Origin: Megaleporinus macrocephalus
Lineage: Eukaryota > Chordata > Actinopteri > Characiformes > Anostomidae
Assembly: GCA_021613375.1 (NCBI GenBank)
Contig: CM038716.1
Location: forward strand, 7,190,394-7,254,393
Reading direction: 5' to 3'
Length of the DNA: 64,000 nt
The translations under genes and the position numbers were made by a program. The stretch's first letter is position 1. Every line of letters starts with the position of its first letter. Positions 23,801 through 32,893 of this stretch are shown here, piece by piece. The notes below the pieces were generated by a model. It was not told the origin of the DNA and did no database searches. It saw only the letters and a program-made list of their open reading frames with translations.

Positions 23801-25364
23801 AGTGTTTCCTTTTAGGCAGATCAGTTCTGGTCACAGTGACCCAAGGTTTACAGGTGACCACAGTCTTACTGGTGACCACAGTTATAGAGGTGACCATTTA
23901 TAGGTGACTCACGTCTTATTGGTGACCTACAGGTGACTACCATGACACAGGTGACCTCTTACAGGTGAGCCCAGCCTTCCTAATGAACTTAATCACACCA
24001 GAATAATACAGGTCACCTCCTACAGGTGACCCCAGCCTTAATGGTGACCACAGTCATACAGGTGACCCCAGCCTTACTTGGGAGCACAATCTTACTGGTG
24101 ACCACAATCATATAGGTCACTACAATCACACAGGTAACCTATTACAGGTGAGCCCAGATTACAAGGTGAGTGCAACCATATAAGTGACCTCTTACAGGTG
24201 ACCCCAGCCTTACAGGTAACCACCTACAGGTGATCCCAGCCTTACTGGTGACCACAGTCATACAGGTGACCAGCTGCAGGTGATCCCAGCCTTACTGGTG
24301 ACCACAGTCATACAGGTGACCAGCTACAGGTGATCCCAGCCTTACTGGTGACCACAATCATACAGGTGACCACTTACAGGTGACCCCAGCCTTTCTGGGG
24401 AGCACAATATTACTGGTGACCACAGTCATACAGGTGACCATTTACAGGTGACCGCAGCCTTCCTGGTGACTACAATCAGACAGGTGATCACTTAATTACA
24501 GACCTCCCTAGACTTACTGGTGACCACAATCAAACAGGTGACCATAATCTTACAGGTGACCTCTTACAGGTGAGCCTAGCCCTCCCGTTGACCACAATCA
24601 TACAGGTCCAGCCTTTTTGGTGATCGTACAGGTGACCACATTCGTACAGGTGACCACATTCGTACAGGTGAACCCAGCCTTACTGGTCACCGCAATCATA
24701 TAGGATACCTCTTACAGGTGAGCCCAGTCATACTATTGACCACAATCCCACAGCTGACCCACAGTAATACAGGGCGACACCTGTCTTACGAGTGACCGCA
24801 GGTGATCATACAGGTGAGCAACAAGTGACTGGAGACCTCATTTTTCTCATTTTTACAGGTGAGCAGTGGTCAGTATGTAACAGGTGATCTCATTTTTACA
24901 GGTGAGCAGTGGTCAGTATGTAACAGGTGATCTCAGTTTTACAGGTGAGCAGTGGTCAGTATGTAACAGGTGATGTCAGTTTTACAGGTGTATAAACTGC
25001 TGAGATAGGAGTGAGAATGCGCACGTGTTCTCTGTACCATCTGCTCCAACCCGAAAAGCGGGAAAAGCCTGTTTGCAGGTGCCTCGAACCGCGCGCGCCC
25101 GCGTGTAAATGTTGTGCATTGGTGTGTGTGTGTGTGTGTGTGTGTGTTTCCACTCACGCTGCGCTCGCGCTCTCCCTGGTCCTTGTGTAGGCGCGCTCCT
25201 GTTCCGTTCCTCACCGGCTCTCCGTCTCGGTGACTCCTCGTGACCCCATTGCCTTCGGCTCGATCAGCGCGTGACGCTGCCGGGAACAGTCCGCAGGCTC
25301 GCTGGAAGCGCGCGACCAGCTCGGAGCTGTTCAGAGCTATGACCGCGCTTCTCGCCACCATCAT
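14956..25364 (-). CDS. SGPP2: Sphingosine-1-phosphate phosphatase 2-like, five exons
   Basis: ER membrane lipid phosphatase removing phosphate from sphingosine-1-phosphate. Coding exons in transcript order: 25364-25158, 21045-20887, 20736-20557, 20383-20294, 15501-14956. All junctions are phase 0 and GT-AG, giving 393 residues, close to the vertebrate family length of about 400. Motifs: C1 KDVLKLPRP (Lys132, Arg139, Pro140), C2 PSTH (Ser160, His162), C3 SRLYTGMH-x3-D (Arg203, His209, Asp213). C3 is split, the catalytic Asp being the first codon of the last exon. Several hydrophobic segments follow in exon 5. The N-terminus has [13 protein letters not shown], which with FARSB adjacency favours SGPP2 over SGPP1. 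Two ATGs are adjacent (25364 or 25361); I took the first. Introns are filled with satellites and MITEs. Confidence 0.93.
15502..16613. other. SGPP2 intron 4, 3' part: no feature recognised
   Basis: Sequence between the last SGPP2 exon and the Tc1 relic. It has short AT microsatellites (about 15715-15724 and 15871-15890) and no supported exon. The stretch near 16480-16535 (CGCGATAATTATCG) looks like the end of an old dispersed repeat. Confidence 0.45.
16614..17437 (+). pseudogene. Tc1-like transposase relic in SGPP2 intron 4
   Basis: An ATG at 16614 opens 65 codons reading as the N-terminal paired-type DNA-binding domain ([20 protein letters not shown]). The coding trace then continues in other frames: [17 protein letters not shown] at about 16842 and the C-terminal [11 protein letters not shown] then [13 protein letters not shown] near 17266-17340. 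Several frameshifts and stops separate the parts, so no working transposase can be made. It is antisense to SGPP2. Confidence 0.85.
17438..18054. other. SGPP2 intron 4: no feature recognised
   Basis: Flank of the Tc1 relic. It has a few short repeats of the TTTGCATTTGCA type and nothing that supports a gene. Confidence 0.4.
18055..19400. repeat. 36-bp minisatellite, sub-family A (about 35 copies)
   Basis: Unit: GTCCTCACTTTTACAAGTTA plus CTCCAATCTTAGAGGT, with AGAG/AAAG and AAGT/AAAT variants. Being a multiple of three it leaves an open frame of 406 codons with a 12-residue period ([12 protein letters not shown]). No splice context or unique flank supports translation. It is in SGPP2 intron 4. 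Confidence 0.96.
19401..19990. repeat. 36-bp minisatellite, sub-family B (about 14 copies)
   Basis: Unit: GGTGACCCCAGTCTTATAGG plus TGTCCTCACATTTACA. It has the same length and register as sub-family A and lies directly beside it, so the two share an origin. Each unit has a CAGGTG (or CAGGTC) core at the unit junction. Confidence 0.93.
20259..20281. repeat. (CA)n microsatellite
   Basis: About ten CA units just beyond the donor side of SGPP2 exon 4. Confidence 0.9.
20467..20518. repeat. (TA)n microsatellite
   Basis: About 26 TA units in SGPP2 intron 3, 39 bases from exon 3. Confidence 0.95.
20814..20851. repeat. (GT)n microsatellite in SGPP2 intron 2
   Basis: Pure GT run in the 150-bp intron between SGPP2 exons 2 and 3. 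Confidence 0.93.
21080..22840. repeat. Degenerate 'GAGTAACAGAGTAAAGC' satellite, left part
   Basis: Irregular repeats of GAGTAACAGAGTAAAGCAAT, GTAATGTGGAGTAAC and ATGTATAGTATAG with no fixed period, in SGPP2 intron 1. A hAT-type MITE (21195-21714) is inserted. The - strand open frames (up to 240 codons, Leu/Tyr/Ser/Thr-rich) are low-complexity artefacts. The array resumes after the second MITE at 23209. Confidence 0.85.
21195..21714. mobile_element. hAT-type MITE with perfect 8-bp target duplication (ATGTATAG)
   Basis: Left end CAGGGGTATTTAATTAG and right end (inverted) CAGCGGTCACTAAT. The 8 bases ATGTATAG lie immediately on both sides (21187-21194 and 21715-21722). TIRs starting CAG and an 8-bp duplication are hAT hallmarks. 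The 520 bp hold no transposase, so the element is non-autonomous. The inner GGTCCGGACC blocks are another inverted feature. Confidence 0.88.
22848..23208. mobile_element. hAT-type MITE with perfect 8-bp target duplication (GTATAGAG)
   Basis: The ends TAGAGATGGACAGATC and (inverted) TAGAGATGGAAGGATT are flanked by GTATAGAG at 22840-22847 and 23209-23216. The 361-bp interior is full of CCGATC/GATCGG blocks and has no coding capacity. A truncated relative lies at 40935-41057. Confidence 0.9.
23209..23430. repeat. Degenerate 'GAGTAACAGAGTAAAGC' satellite, right part
   Basis: Continuation of the array at 21080-22840 after the hAT MITE. Confidence 0.8.
23431..23829. other. SGPP2 intron 1: no feature recognised
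   Basis: Sequence between two tandem arrays. No exon or repeat was recognised. Confidence 0.4.
23830..24990. repeat. Degenerate 36-bp array rich in CAGGTG E-boxes, SGPP2 intron 1
   Basis: Diverged units close to ACAGGTGACCCCAGCCTTAC plus TGGTGACCACAGTCAT (36 bp) repeat for about 1.15 kb and end with three longer units containing TTTTTACAGGTGAGCAGTGG (24850-24985). The unit is related to the 36-bp arrays at 18-20 kb. Most units carry CAGGTG, the E-box form bound by ZEB/SNAIL-type repressors and E-proteins. Occupancy is inference. Confidence 0.85.
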
Positions 25365-25500
25365 CGCTGTTAACCGCCGCCGCGCGCCGCTGCTACTGCC
25401 GCCGCGAGCCCCGACTTCTGAGCGCGAGCTTCCGCGTTCGGCACTTCTACACCCACGACTGACACGCGCAAGCAGTGCACGGGCGCGCCGCTGACGCATC
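25060..25500 (-). promoter_or_regulatory. CpG-rich region over SGPP2 exon 1 and presumed promoter
   Basis: Dense CG dinucleotides (for example GCGCGCGCCCGCG and CCGCCGCGCGCCG) in otherwise AT-rich surroundings, covering the first coding exon and about 140 bases upstream of the ATG. A CpG-island promoter is inferred; I saw no clear TATA box. Confidence 0.6.
25125..25147. repeat. (GT)n microsatellite next to the SGPP2 exon 1 donor
   Basis: GT run on the + strand starting about 10 bases downstream of the exon 1 splice donor. Confidence 0.85.
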
Positions 25501-25529
25501 ATATAGCTGCTACAAGTGGAGCTCACCTG

Positions 25530-26075
25530 TACCCACTCACTTTATTTGTTTATTTATTTATTTAAAAGGATATAAAATAAATAAATGTAACTGACAGCAC
25601 AACTAAAGTATTTATTTATTTATTTAAAAGGATATAAAATAAATAAATGTAACTGACAGCACAATTAAAGTATTTATTTCTTAATTAATTAATTTATTTA
25701 TTTATTTAAAAGGATATAAAATAAATAAAGGTAACTGACAGCACAACTTAAGTATTTGTTTATTTATTTATTTATTTATTTAAAAGGATATAAAATAAAT
25801 AAATGTAACTGACAGCACAGCTAAAGTATTTATTTATTTTTTTATTTATTTAAAAGGATATAAAATAAATAAATGTAACTGACAGCACAACTAAAGTATT
25901 TATTTATTCATTTATTTATTTATTTATTTATTTAAAAGGATACAAAATAAAAGTAACTGACAGCACAACTAAAGTATTTATTTATTTAGTTATTTATTTA
26001 TTTAGTTATTTAAAAGGATATAAAATAAATAAAAGTAACTGACAGCACAACTAAAGTCAACCTTTATGTGTTTTG
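25530..26075. repeat. AT-rich tandem array of TTTATT runs and AAAGGATATAAAATAAATAA units
   Basis: Seven units of roughly 75-90 bp. Each has a variable TTTA/ATTT run followed by AAAGGATATAAAATAAATAA and GTAACTGACAGCACAACTAA. Non-coding, between SGPP2 and the next gene. Confidence 0.9.
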
Positions 26076-26184
26076 TTTATTTATTTATTTATTTAATTAT
26101 TTACAAGACTTGTTTTTAAGCTACAAGCTGCATCGACACATTAAAGGAGCAGTATGTAACCCTAATATCATATAGGACTTTGTA

Positions 26185-26742
26185 GTTCTACACTTACAGA
26201 CTGTAGTTCATCTGATTCTCTGTATACTTTGTTCCCCTGTTTTTTAATGATCAGGACCCCCACAGGACCACCACAGAGCAGTTATTATTTGGGTATTCAG
26301 ACACTGACGTGGTGGTGTGTTAGTGTGTGTTGAGCTGGTGTGAGTGGATCAGAAACAACAGCTGCTGCTGCTGGAGTGTTTAAACACCTCAGTATCACTG
26401 CTGGACTGAGAATTGTCCACCAACCGAAACTATCCAGACAACAGTGTCCTGCGGACAGTGTCCTGAGTCCACTGATAACTTTCCATCTACAAGGTGGACC
26501 CGCAAGTAGGTGCATCTAATAGAGTGGACAGTGAGTGGACACAGTGTTTAAACACTCCAGCAGCACTGCCGTGTCTGATCCACTCACACCAGCACAACAC
26601 ACACTAACACAAATAGTGTCTGCTCTGTGGTGGTCCTGTGGGGGTCCTGATCATTAAAGAACAGAGTAATAAAGTATACAGAGAATCAGATGAACTACAG
26701 TCTGTAAGTGGAGCTCCTGTATGATCAGTGGAGCTGATATAA
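26185..26742. mobile_element. Fold-back (palindromic) MITE
   Basis: The outer arms at 26191-26275 (CACTTACAGACTGTAGTTCA...) and 26625-26742 (its reverse complement, TGAACTACAGTCTGTAAGTG) pair nearly perfectly. It is the same family as 4676, 11637, 37699 and 62800. Confidence 0.85.
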
Positions 26743-27179
26743 TAGGCTGGTGGGTGTAACAGAGTGGTGCAGAGGAATAAAGAGCAATACACAGAAACAG
26801 AGTATGTAGAGTAACACAAAGTGACAGAACAGCTGATCACAAGCTCTGCCTCATTTCTTCAGCTCTTAGTTTACTGAAACAATAAATCAGAGTTCTATTA
26901 AATTATTTAATTAATTTAAAAAAAACAGTTAATTTACTTATTTAGATATTAGTTTTTAAGCTATAAGCTGCATTGACTCATTAAAGGAGCGGTATGTAAC
27001 CTTTAGTGGTGACATTGCATATTACAACCTAGTGAACTTCCACTTTCATGGTTAAGGGTAAGGATTCACAATCCTATACTTTTTCTTGTGTTAATAAATA
27101 AAAGTAATAATAACTAATAATAATTACGGACTAACGACACCCCTAGCCTTTAATTCTACTCAGCGCGTAGGTCCTACCT

Positions 27180-27340
27180 ACAACTCATAGTATAGTCATA
27201 GTAACAAATCAGTAGTTACTCATAGTAGTAACAGTACTAGTAGTAACTCAGTAGTAGTAACTCAGTAGTTACTCATAGAAGTAACTCAGTAGATACGCGT
27301 AGTAGTAACACATTAGTAGTAACAAAGCAACTCTTTTAGT
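27180..27340. repeat. AGTAGTAACTCAGTAGT tandem block
   Basis: Irregular repeat of CATAGTAGTAACTCAGTAGT-like words immediately before the 23-bp array. Confidence 0.75.
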
Positions 27341-27344
27341 AGTA

Positions 27345-29055
27345 CACCATTCCTTTAAACTCTGCTACACTACTCCTTTAAACTCTGCTGCACTACTCCT
27401 TTAAACTCTGCTACACTGCTCCTTTAAACTCTGCTACACTACTCCTTTAAACTCTGCTGCACTGTACCCTTAAACTCTGCTACACCGCTCCTTTAAACTC
27501 TGCTACACCGCTCCTTTAAACTCTGCTACACCGCTCCTTTAAACTCTGCTACACTACTCCTTTAAACTCTGCTACACTGCTCCTTTAAACTCTGCTGCAC
27601 TGCACCCTTAAACTCTGCTACACTGCTCCTTTAAACTCAGCTACACCGCTCCTTTAATCTCTGCTACACCGCTCCTTTAAACTCTACTACACCGCTCCTT
27701 TAAACTCTGCTGCACTGCACCCTTAAACTCTGCTACACTGCTCCTTTAAACTCTGCTGCACTGCACCCTTAAACTCTGCTACACTGCTCCTTTAAACTCA
27801 GCTACACCGCTCCTTTAATCTCTGCTACACCGCTCCTTTAAACTCTACTACACTGCGTCTTTAAACTCTGCTACACTACTCCTTTAATCTCTGCTGCACT
27901 GCACCCTTAAACTCTGCTACACCGCTCCTTTAAACTCAGCTACACCACTCCTTTAATCTCTGCTACACCGCTCCTTTAAACTCTACTACACTGCGTCTTT
28001 AAACTCTGCTACACTACTCCTTTAAACTCTGCTACACTGCTCCTTTAAACTCTGCTGCACTGCACCCTTAAACTCTGCTACACTGCTCCTTTAAACTCAG
28101 CTACACCGCTCCTTTAATCTCTGCTACACCGCTCCTTTAAACTCTACTACACTGCGTCTTTAAACTCTGCTACACTACTCCTTTAATCTCTGCTGCACTG
28201 CACCCTTAAACTCTGCTACACCGCTCCTTTAAACTCAGCTACACCACTCCTTTAATCTCTGCTACACCGCTCCTTTAAACTCTACTACACTGCGTCTTTA
28301 AACTCTGCTACACTACTCCTTTAAACTCTGCTACACCGCTCCTTTAAACTCTGCTACACCGCTCCTTTAAACTCTGCTACACCGCTTCTTTAAACTCTGC
28401 TACACCGCTCCTTTAAACTCTACTACACTGCTCCTTTAAACTCTGCTACACTACTCCTTTAAACTCTGCTGCACTGCACCCTTAAACTCTGCTGCACTGC
28501 ACCCTTAAACTCTGCTACACCGCTCCTTTAAACTCTGCTACACCGCTTCTTTAAACTCTGCTACACCGCTTCTTTAAACTCTGCTACACCGCTTCTTTAA
28601 ACTCTGCTACACTGCTCCTTTAAACTCTGCTACACCGCTCCTTTAAACTCTGCTACACCACTCCTTTAAACTCTGCTATACCGCTTCTTTAAACTCTGCT
28701 ACACCGCTCCTTTAAACTCTGCTACACTGCTCCTTTAAACTCTGCTACACCGCTTCTTTAAACTCTGCTACACCGCTCCTTTAAACTCTGCTACACTGCT
28801 CCTTTAAACTCTGCTACACCTCTCCTTTAAACTCTGCTGCACTGCACCTTTAAACTCTGCTACACTTCTCCTTTAAACTCTGCTACACCGCTCCTTTAAA
28901 CTCTGCTACACCGCTCCTTTAAACTCTGCTACACCGCTTCTTTAAACTCTGCTACACCGCTTCTTTAAACTCTGCTACACCGCTCCTTTAAACTCTACTA
29001 CACTACTCCTTTAAACTCTGCTACACTGCTCCTTTAAACTCTGCTACACTGCTCC
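27345..29055. repeat. 23-bp minisatellite, about 74 copies, with higher-order structure
   Basis: Unit: CGCTCCTTTAAACTCTGCTA plus CAC. Variants (GCACTGCACCCTTAAA, AACTCAGCTACACC, AATCTCTGC, TACTACACTGCGTC) recur in the same order with a spacing of about 300 bp between about 27630 and 28290, so blocks of about 13 units were duplicated. It ends about 0.84 kb before the RING gene. Confidence 0.95.
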
Positions 29056-29490
29056 TTTTTTGCAGCACAATCATTAAATATTTATTTATTTATATATTCG
29101 TTCATTTATTCAAATAACTTGTTTGTTTATTTTATTTATTTATTTATTTTTATTCATAATAAACAAACCATTTTACTTTTTAAATCTAAAAGGACTGTCA
29201 TTTTCAGAACATCCATTGAAGCAAATATTAGCAATAAATAATAAAGTTAAAAATATAAATATTTAAAATTTAATTAGCATTTTTATCTATAATTGAAGTC
29301 ATTCAGGCAACTGATTAAAAAATACTGATTTAATTTTAATTTATTAATAAAAAAAACTGTTAGACCGACAACTGACTGTTTGATGTCTAATTACTGTTGT
29401 TTATTGGTTGATTGATTGATTATTGATTAAGACACCAGAAAAGCTTACATCATAGGCGCGCGTGTGTGTGTTCAGCCCACTTATACGATC
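29056..29490. other. AT-rich spacer upstream of the RING gene
   Basis: TTTATT-rich sequence with no gene seen. It changes sharply to CpG-rich sequence near 29455. Confidence 0.5.
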
Positions 29491-30780
29491 TTCGTGCGCG
29501 GACAGTGACGTAATGTGTGATGGTAGACGTAAAAGCGTAGCGCGAGCGCCCCCTGCCGGTTCGGCCGGGGGGTAGGAGGAGGGAGCGGCACAGCACGAGA
29601 CACTGATAAAGGAGACAGGGGGAGAGAGAGAGCGAGAGAGAGAGCGAGAGAGAGAGAGAGAGAGAGAGTATCACTCTGTGTTTATTTTCGTCTCTCTGTT
29701 TTTAACGGCGAGGCTCGGATCTGTACCGAGAACTTAAACGGACTAAAACACCTCTTCATCATCATCATCATCATCACCATCATCACCATCATCATCATCG
29801 TCCTCCTCCCGCGTGACTCATCGTGATGTGAGCATCAGCAACAGCAGCAGCAGCGGGAAGAGGAGGAGGAGGAGGTGATGTGATCGCGCGCCATGGCCGA
29901 GGCGGACGCAGCGGACAGCGTCTCGGAGCCCCCGGGCCTCGCGCCCCAGGTGCCGTCGCTGGTCCCGGTGGTCCCTCTGTCGCCGTCGCTCGCGCTCCCG
30001 TTCCCGTTCGAGGACTCGGAGTGTAAGATCTGCTACAACTACTTCGACCTGGATCGGCGCGCGCCCAAGCTGCTCGAGTGCCTGCACACGTTCTGCGCGG
30101 AGTGCCTGCACGCGCTGCACCTGCGCGAGGAGCGCCCGTGGCGCGTCACGTGCCCCGTGTGCCGCCACCGCACGCGCGTGCCGGACTGCCGCATCCGGGC
30201 GCTGCCCTGCAACACCAAGGCGGCCGCGCGCTTCCCGATGTGCGCGCGAGCCGACCCGCTGCCCCAGGACGCGCTGCCGCCGCACCCGCCCCCGCTGCAC
30301 CCGGCGCTCGTGGCGCTGCGGCGCGACGAGCCGAGCGCCAGCGCCAGCGCGGGGGCGAGCACGGGAACGAGCGTGGGCGCGGGCACCAGCACGCCCTCGT
30401 CGGCGACCACGCTCTCGCGAGACTCCGTGTCCGTCTCGGTCTCCGTCTCGCGCCCCGGCTGCAGGAGGCTCGCGCTTGCCGCGGGCTGCGCGTGCGTCGT
30501 CTTCTCCTTTCTCGCCATGCTCGTGCTGCTCTTCGTGGGGCTCGTGTTCGTGCACGGACACGGAGGAGGAGGCGGAGGAGGCGGAGGCGGAGGGGGGTCG
30601 ACGTCAACGACGACGTCATCGTCCGCCGGCCCGGTGTGCTTGTCTGTCGCCAGCGTGCTAGCCATGGTCGCCGTGGTGGTCACGTGGCTCCTCTGCTGGC
30701 TGAAGTACAGGCCGGAGCGCGAGACTGGAGCAGGACGCGCCTCGGCCACGAGCACGGGGAGCAGGAGGAGCGCGTGAAGG
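29490..30780 (+). promoter_or_regulatory. CpG island covering the promoter, 5' UTR and all of the RING gene
   Basis: High G+C and CG density from about 29490 through the stop codon, between AT-rich flanks. It includes a (GA)n run at 29622-29668 and a (CAT)n run at 29755-29800 that probably lie in the 5' UTR. The transcription start is not defined by sequence. Confidence 0.6.
29893..30777 (+). CDS. Intronless RING-finger protein with two C-terminal membrane segments (probable E3 ubiquitin ligase)
   Basis: Single exon, 294 residues. The ATG sits in a good Kozak context (CGCGCCATGG) with no in-frame upstream alternative. The C3HC4 RING has all zinc ligands: Cys44, Cys47, Cys63, His65, Cys68, Cys71, Cys87, Cys90 (ECKICYNYF ... 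ECLHTFCAECL ... CPVCRH). A Ser/Ala-rich linker follows, then hydrophobic segments at about 193-220 and 246-270 separated by a poly-Gly/Ser-Thr loop. RING at the N-terminus plus a C-terminal hairpin anchor is the layout of small membrane E3s such as the RNF182/RNF186/RNF223/RNF225/RNF228 group; I cannot assign the orthologue. These proteins use the RING to recruit E2-ubiquitin at organelle membranes. Codon use is extremely GC-biased compared with FARSB. No neighbour suggests a specific substrate. Confidence 0.88.
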   Translation: MAEADAADSVSEPPGLAPQVPSLVPVVPLSPSLALPFPFEDSECKICYNYFDLDRRAPKLLECLHTFCAECLHALHLREERPWRVTCPVCRHRTRVPDCRIRALPCNTKAAARFPMCARADPLPQDALPPHPPPLHPALVALRRDEPSASASAGASTGTSVGAGTSTPSSATTLSRDSVSVSVSVSRPGCRRLALAAGCACVVFSFLAMLVLLFVGLVFVHGHGGGGGGGGGGGGSTSTTTSSSAGPVCLSVASVLAMVAVVVTWLLCWLKYRPERETGAGRASATSTGSRRSA

Positions 30781-30840
30781 AAAGAGAGAGAGAGCTTTAG
30801 TGTTGGGGACTAATGGAGCAGTTAATGGAGCAGTGATTTT

Positions 30841-30841
<1 letters not shown>

Positions 30842-30916
<75 letters not shown>

Positions 30917-30947
30917 TTTGTGTGTGTGTGTGTATGTGTGTGAGTGT
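30842..30947. repeat. (TG)n microsatellite in the RING gene 3' flank
   Basis: TG runs with TTTGTTTG interruptions about 65 bases after the stop codon, probably 3' UTR. Confidence 0.93.
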
Positions 30948-31024
30948 GAGGTGCGGGTTGTATGTGGTAAATAATGTGTTTGGGTGCTGTTGAACTCACA
31001 TTTAAAGTATTTGGGACTATGCTT

Positions 31025-31230
31025 AAAGGGGAACTCCACCAAATTTCTAAAATTCTACCATAAATAAACAATTATGGTGTAAACAGTGAATCAGAGAGGT
31101 TTGGCATGAAACACAGCATTCTAGAGAAACTTACTGAGTCAGAGTCATCATTCACAGTGGTGGTAAATGGAACCAGACGTCCACCTCTAAAAGCTCCCTC
31201 ACAGAATATTATTTATTATATTATATTTCC
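31025..31230. repeat. Dispersed repeat ('GTGGTGAATGGAACCAGACG' family), partial
   Basis: It contains GGGGAACTCCACCAAATTTC and GTGGTGGTAAATGGAACCAG. It holds an AATAAA at 31063-31068 that could serve as the RING gene poly(A) signal. Confidence 0.6.
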
Positions 31231-31599
31231 ATTCAGTTGTTCTGTGCAGCGGCACCTAACGAGGGCTGAAATCTCTGTGCATACCTGGACGACGTCCACC
31301 TTATCCAACTTAAATGCCGCCATAAGGTTACTGCTGCACTATTTAAGGTGGAATGGGAAATTCAGATAAGAACTTCAGCCTCATTACACCTTATATCTAT
31401 GATCGCAAAGGCAGCAGACAGTTATGGGAGATACACTGCACCAAAATCTGACCATATGTAGAGCCAGTCGCTTACAGAAACCAGCAGCCGATACAAGCTG
31501 GTCATAAGAATTTAGGTGTGACTTACGTCATCATTTATTACAAAGACTCTTTTGCATCACCATTTTTCATATTTCAGCTTTAACGATATAACTTTTATG
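31231..31599. other. Intergenic, no feature recognised
   Basis: No repeat unit or exon was recognised. Confidence 0.4.
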
Positions 31600-32280
31600 A
31601 TCGCTTCAAATAGATTTGGGCTTTAATATCCATTCCTGGTGGAGGGATACATGCAGGGTGCTGTGATGCAAAATAGTCCCCAAAGAAAAACGTGTAAAAT
31701 ATTAGTGGCTGGAGATAATTGTGCTTCCATTTTTTTACAATATCTCTGAGAAGACTTGGGCCCTGAAATTCATTCCTGGTGGAGGGATACATGCAAGGTG
31801 CTGTGAGGCAAAATAGCCCCCAAAGAAAAATTTGCAAAATGTTGGTGGCTGGAGATAATTGTGCTTCCATTGTTTTATGATAGTTTTGGGCCGATTTGGG
31901 CCTTAAACTCCATTTCTGGTGGAGGGATATATGCAGGGTGTTGTGAGGCAAAATAGTCCCCAAGTAATTGAATAATCCCCAGATTTTCCACTATTTTTAA
32001 CATTTCTTATAAACATTCATGGGACGTCTAGGTTCACAGGTGGTTCTGGAGAATACATTAAATGACTGTGTTTGCTCTGTAAACATTGCAACCCCTAGTT
32101 TCTATTCATGGCATTAAATTGAAGCCCAAACCCCTTAATTTTGGGATCAGGCCCAACTTAGCCGACTGGTACTGCTATTCCGAACACAGTGTACGATTCT
32201 TTAAATACAAACTCAAACACATACCGGGTCGGGCAGCAGACGTCTGGTTCCCATCACCACCACTGTTAAAGTTTCTCTAC
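31600..32280. repeat. Dispersed repeat with an internal 140-bp triplication
   Basis: The block containing CATTCCTGGTGGAGGGATAC occurs at about 31631, 31771 and 31911 at a constant spacing of 140 bp. The right end (CCCATCACCACCACTG at about 32251) matches the end of the family seen at 12780-13195. A locally amplified copy. Confidence 0.8.
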
Positions 32281-32893
32281 GCTTGACCTTTTTTATTGGC
32301 CCACACATTTTGGAACATTGTTGGAATTCCCCGTTAATGATAGTGATTTTGCTCTAGTGTGCGCGTGCACAGTCGAATCACTACTGCTGAATCTTTTACA
32401 GTGTTTTTGGACTTTCATTCAACGTGTACTTCCATGTGTGCGTGCGCCTCCTGCACTGTGCGACGCATCTTTAGGTTGTTTGTGTATTTATTTATTTATT
32501 TGTTTGTTTTTAGACTGTAACTGTATCCGCTGAGAGGTGGGCGGAGCAATAGCTTTACTCTGACATCACTTCCTGCGCCCCTCCCCCATCAGTGCTATGC
32601 AGAGCCGCGGCGCTAGTGAGCCGCTTCACCGCTGACAATCTACACACAGCCGCCAATGTTTTCCATATAAAGTGTTAAAATCATATATGCATTGGTATAT
32701 GAAGATCCAGTGGTCTCTAAACTCCCCCTATTGTAGATTGTCGCTGTTGTACCAAAACCTCTACTCAATGCGCTTTATCGTAACAACGCATTTGTGGGTC
32801 CATTAAACATGAACTGTTTCGGCAGCTGGCATTTATACAAGTGGTATAAAAATATAAAGGGTTAAAAACTTTTGATATCACAGCGACATGCCT
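32281..32893. other. Intergenic, no feature recognised
   Basis: Short open frames only (71 codons or fewer), without splice or similarity support. Confidence 0.4.

Noticed and set aside
29818..30755. Long frames overlapping the RING gene on both strands (up to 247 codons)
   Set aside because: GC-rich DNA has few stops. Only the 29893-30777 frame has RING ligands, a Kozak ATG and membrane segments.
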